NCBI GenBank assembly: GCA_003838065.1
Contig: QZAC01000142.1
Span: 1-30,630 of the forward strand
Direction: 5' to 3'
Length of the DNA: 30,630 bases
Origin: Methanocalculus sp. MSAO_Arc2
Lineage (GTDB): Archaea > Halobacteriota > Methanomicrobia > Methanomicrobiales > Methanocorpusculaceae
Shown here: positions 28,554 to 30,630 of the stretch, one piece after another
How positions within the stretch are numbered: the first letter of the stretch is position 1
Layout: the number at the start of each line of letters is the position of its first letter
Translations under genes and position numbers: made by a program
Notes under the pieces: generated by a model
Databases searched by the model: none
Told to the model about the DNA's origin: nothing
Seen by the model: only the letters and a program-made list of their open reading frames with translations

Positions 28554-29942
28554 TCAGTCTCCATAGAGTATCTGCGCAAGGTGCAGAAGAAGGTCGTGTG
28601 CGATCAGGCCGTCACCAATCGCCTCTGCCGCCACTTCTCCGGCGCGCCCGTTTGCATATGCTGCAATTGATGCTGCCTCAAACGCCGGCATACGACAGAG
28701 AAGGGCAGCGACAACCCCGGCGAGAATATCACCTGTACCACCAACGGTCATTGCAGGCACGCCTGTCCTGTTGAATCTGACTCGCGTTCCGTCACTGATA
28801 ATATCGCATGTTCCCTTCAGGAGTATCACACCTGACCCGGTGCTGGCATCCCTGACAAGACGGACGTCGGATTGAGGGTTTCCTGATAGCTTTCTGCCAA
28901 ACGCGCGGGCAAACTCACCTGCGTGTGGAGTGTAGACGGTTTCATCTCCCGCAGGAAGGGGTGGGCGGAGTGCGTCTGCGTCGATCACGACGCGTCGCGA
29001 AGCATGTGCGAGTTCAACAGCCACATTATGGCTCATTGCCCCCATTCCAGGACCGATGACAACAGCATCTGCATCACGTGCATGGCTGATCAGGTGCCTG
29101 ATGTCATCATCGACGATGATCTCCTGTGAGGTGGGAAGGTGGATAATGTCGGGGCAGTCGAGGATAGCAGGGCTTGCCACCCGCACAATATCCGCCCCGG
29201 CCCGAAGGGCAGCAAGACCTGCAAGATAGGGCGCTCCCTGGTACGGCCCTCCACCGATAATGAGGACCCTGCCACCAGCTCCTTTATGAGAGGTTGCCTT
29301 TTTCTGTGGGATAAGGACAAGGTCCCCGGGTCCACAAAAACATTCGGCTTCGATTGGAATGCCTATATCAGAGATCTCCTGTGCACCTCCTTTGCTCCGA
29401 TGAAACGCAAGAATAGCGTCTGCTGATATACCCGGTGTCGGGAGATCAGCGGACAGGATATATGCAGGGGAATCATTTGCCATCCTGACGCATGTTGCGA
29501 TTGGCTCCCGGGGAGTACCGGCACCACCGGTACCAAGCAGAGCATCGATGATCAGATCTGCAGATGAAAATATCTTCTCGAATAGAGAGAGGTCCTCTTT
29601 GCAGGCAAATGAAGAGAGAGAAACTCCACAATGCCTGAGTGCTGTGAGATTTGTTGCAGAATCACCGGATCTTTCTCCTGCAAGGTACAGGCAGGTACAT
29701 TCCGTATGGCGGGCAAGGTAGCGGGCGGCAACAAAACCATCTCCTCCATTGTTTCCTTTTCCGCAGAGGACGAGAACGGATTTTGGTGATCTCAGGAGCG
29801 CACGGTCTGCCAGGGCTTTTCCTGCGCTTTCCATCATCTGTAGGGTTGATACCCCGAGTGCAACAGCATTCTTCTCAACTGCCTCCATCCGGAGGGATGT
29901 GATCGGATCACTATCAACCCATTCTGTTAACCATGACGGCAT
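28554..29942 (-). CDS. nnr: Bifunctional NAD(P)H-hydrate epimerase / dehydratase
   Basis: This 462-residue fusion repairs hydrated NAD(P)H. The N-terminal YjeF_N epimerase domain (about 1-215) has MESAGKALADRALLR, VLVLCGKGNNGGDGFVAARY and DLIIDALLGTGGAGTPREPI. The C-terminal ribokinase-like dehydratase (about 225-462) has HKGAGGRVLIIGGGPYQGAP, VVIGPGMGAMSHN, VIDADALRPPLP, VYTPHAGEF and the catalytic VGGTGDILAGVVAALL. Both halves look complete, which is the usual archaeal and bacterial fused form. It heads the minus-strand cluster and is divergent from the DHH gene at 29987 with a 44-nt gap. Confidence 0.93.
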   Translation of the reverse strand: MPSWLTEWVDSDPITSLRMEAVEKNAVALGVSTLQMMESAGKALADRALLRSPKSVLVLCGKGNNGGDGFVAARYLARHTECTCLYLAGERSGDSATNLTALRHCGVSLSSFACKEDLSLFEKIFSSADLIIDALLGTGGAGTPREPIATCVRMANDSPAYILSADLPTPGISADAILAFHRSKGGAQEISDIGIPIEAECFCGPGDLVLIPQKKATSHKGAGGRVLIIGGGPYQGAPYLAGLAALRAGADIVRVASPAILDCPDIIHLPTSQEIIVDDDIRHLISHARDADAVVIGPGMGAMSHNVAVELAHASRRVVIDADALRPPLPAGDETVYTPHAGEFARAFGRKLSGNPQSDVRLVRDASTGSGVILLKGTCDIISDGTRVRFNRTGVPAMTVGGTGDILAGVVAALLCRMPAFEAASIAAYANGRAGEVAAEAIGDGLIAHDLLLHLAQILYGD

Positions 29943-29956
29943 GACACACCATTATT

Positions 29957-29969
29957 CTTGTATTACAAG
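29957..29969. promoter_or_regulatory. 13-bp palindrome in the nnr / DHH divergent promoter
   Basis: CTTGTA-T-TACAAG is perfectly symmetric around one base. It lies in the 44-nt gap between the nnr start (29942) and the DHH gene start (29987), where it could control both genes. No binding protein is known from this window. Confidence 0.35.
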
Positions 29970-29986
29970 ATCGTATCTATTACTGT

Positions 29987-30630
29987 ATGGCTTTTGCTGA
30001 CGATCTCAGTGAGGCGTCAGAGATCATCAGATCTGCATCTGCAGTAACGATCATCTCGCATATTGATGCCGATGGCATTGCGAGTGAAGCGATTATGCGG
30101 GTGGCTCTTGAGAGAGAGGAGGTCCAAACTCATTCGGTCTTTCTCAGGCAGCTTGAACCTCTGATGATGAAATGGGTGCCAAAAGACGATACTCTCAAAC
30201 TTTTTGTTGACCTTGGATCCGGCCAGCAGAACCTGATCGAGGAGCACGGTCTTGTACAGGATGAAGTAATTATCCTTGATCATCATATCAGCCAGCCATC
30301 GACTATTGAGTTTCGACAGGTGAACTGCCTTCCCTATGGAATCACAAAACTCTCTGCAGCAGGGATTGCATACCTTGTTGCACGTGAGATGAATCGTTCA
30401 AACCAGGATCTGGCAAAACTCGCAGTTGTGGGGAATATCGGTGACATGATGGCGCGGGAGAACTGCGGGCTTGTGGGTCTTGCCCGGGGAATTGCTCTTG
30501 ACGGCGTGGAGTCTGGCAACGTCATTGCTATCCCACATGATCTCAACTGCTACGGCCTTTCCACCCGTCCGGTTCACCTGTGCCTCAGCTACAGCGATGA
30601 TCCCCTCATCCCCGGAATCAGCAATAACCC
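29987..30630 (+). CDS. DHH-family phosphoesterase, RecJ-like (partial, runs off right edge)
   Basis: The frame from ATG 29987 stays open for 214 codons to the window end. It begins MAFADDLSEASEIIRSASAV, then the DHH-superfamily motif I in IISHIDADGIASEAIMRVAL, LKLFVDLGSGQQ, motif III in VIILDHHISQPS, and VVGNIGDMMARENCG. This is the N-terminal catalytic domain of the archaeal RecJ/GAN-type single-strand exonucleases and related phosphoesterases, with metal-binding Asp and His residues in place. The DHHA1 half lies outside the window, so the exact subgroup (GINS-associated nuclease or another RecJ-like) cannot be told. It is divergent from nnr. Confidence 0.85.
   Translation, partial: MAFADDLSEASEIIRSASAVTIISHIDADGIASEAIMRVALEREEVQTHSVFLRQLEPLMMKWVPKDDTLKLFVDLGSGQQNLIEEHGLVQDEVIILDHHISQPSTIEFRQVNCLPYGITKLSAAGIAYLVAREMNRSNQDLAKLAVVGNIGDMMARENCGLVGLARGIALDGVESGNVIAIPHDLNCYGLSTRPVHLCLSYSDDPLIPGISNN

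Overview
The window reads as the chromosome of a methanogenic euryarchaeon, most likely of the Methanomicrobiales type. This rests on gene content: a methanofuran enzyme (mfnB), an archaeal-type YchF GTPase, SBDS, RNase P proteins Pop5 and Rpp30, eL15 and eL43, RNA polymerase subunit P, KEOPS Pcc1, prefoldin beta, a proteasome alpha subunit, a tRNA-Tyr with a canonical archaeal intron, and TATA boxes about 25-30 nt before several starts. The order-level assignment is inference.

Layout. 1-822: the start of an unrecognised gene and a frameshifted RelE-like toxin. 823-4719: YchF GTPase (-), a stand-alone pyruvate-kinase C-terminal-domain protein and a polytopic membrane protein (+), and a DUF92 membrane protein (-). 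4814-10853: valS (+), a HisA/HisF-like protein with tmk (-), then mfnB and guaB (+). 10895-12474: a two-domain winged-helix regulator with a palindrome at its start codon, a probable Hsp20-like protein, and a convergent HEAT-repeat protein.

12592-18791 is the most distinctive part. Two complete PPK1 polyphosphate kinases lie in tandem with overlapping ends. They are followed, again with overlap, by one long protein that fuses a CHAD domain (a polyphosphate-binding helical domain) to a calcineurin-like metallophosphoesterase. It looks like a single operon for making, binding and perhaps breaking down polyphosphate.

18792-20100 is a decayed accessory patch. It holds a degenerate reading frame, two matched palindromes, and a VapBC pair whose toxin carries an in-frame stop. 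tRNA-Tyr (with intron) and tRNA-Asp follow, then a LeuA-family synthase with no normal start codon in frame and an aldehyde dehydrogenase.

23361-29942 (-) is the archaeal translation/RNA-processing/proteasome superoperon: eL15, Rpp30, Pop5, PsmA, SBDS, eL43, RpoP, Brix, Pcc1, prefoldin beta, preceded by nnr and moaC. The exosome genes rrp4-rrp41-rrp42, which in many archaea sit between SBDS and eL43, are absent; only 52 nt separate those two genes. A divergent DHH-family phosphoesterase runs off the right edge.
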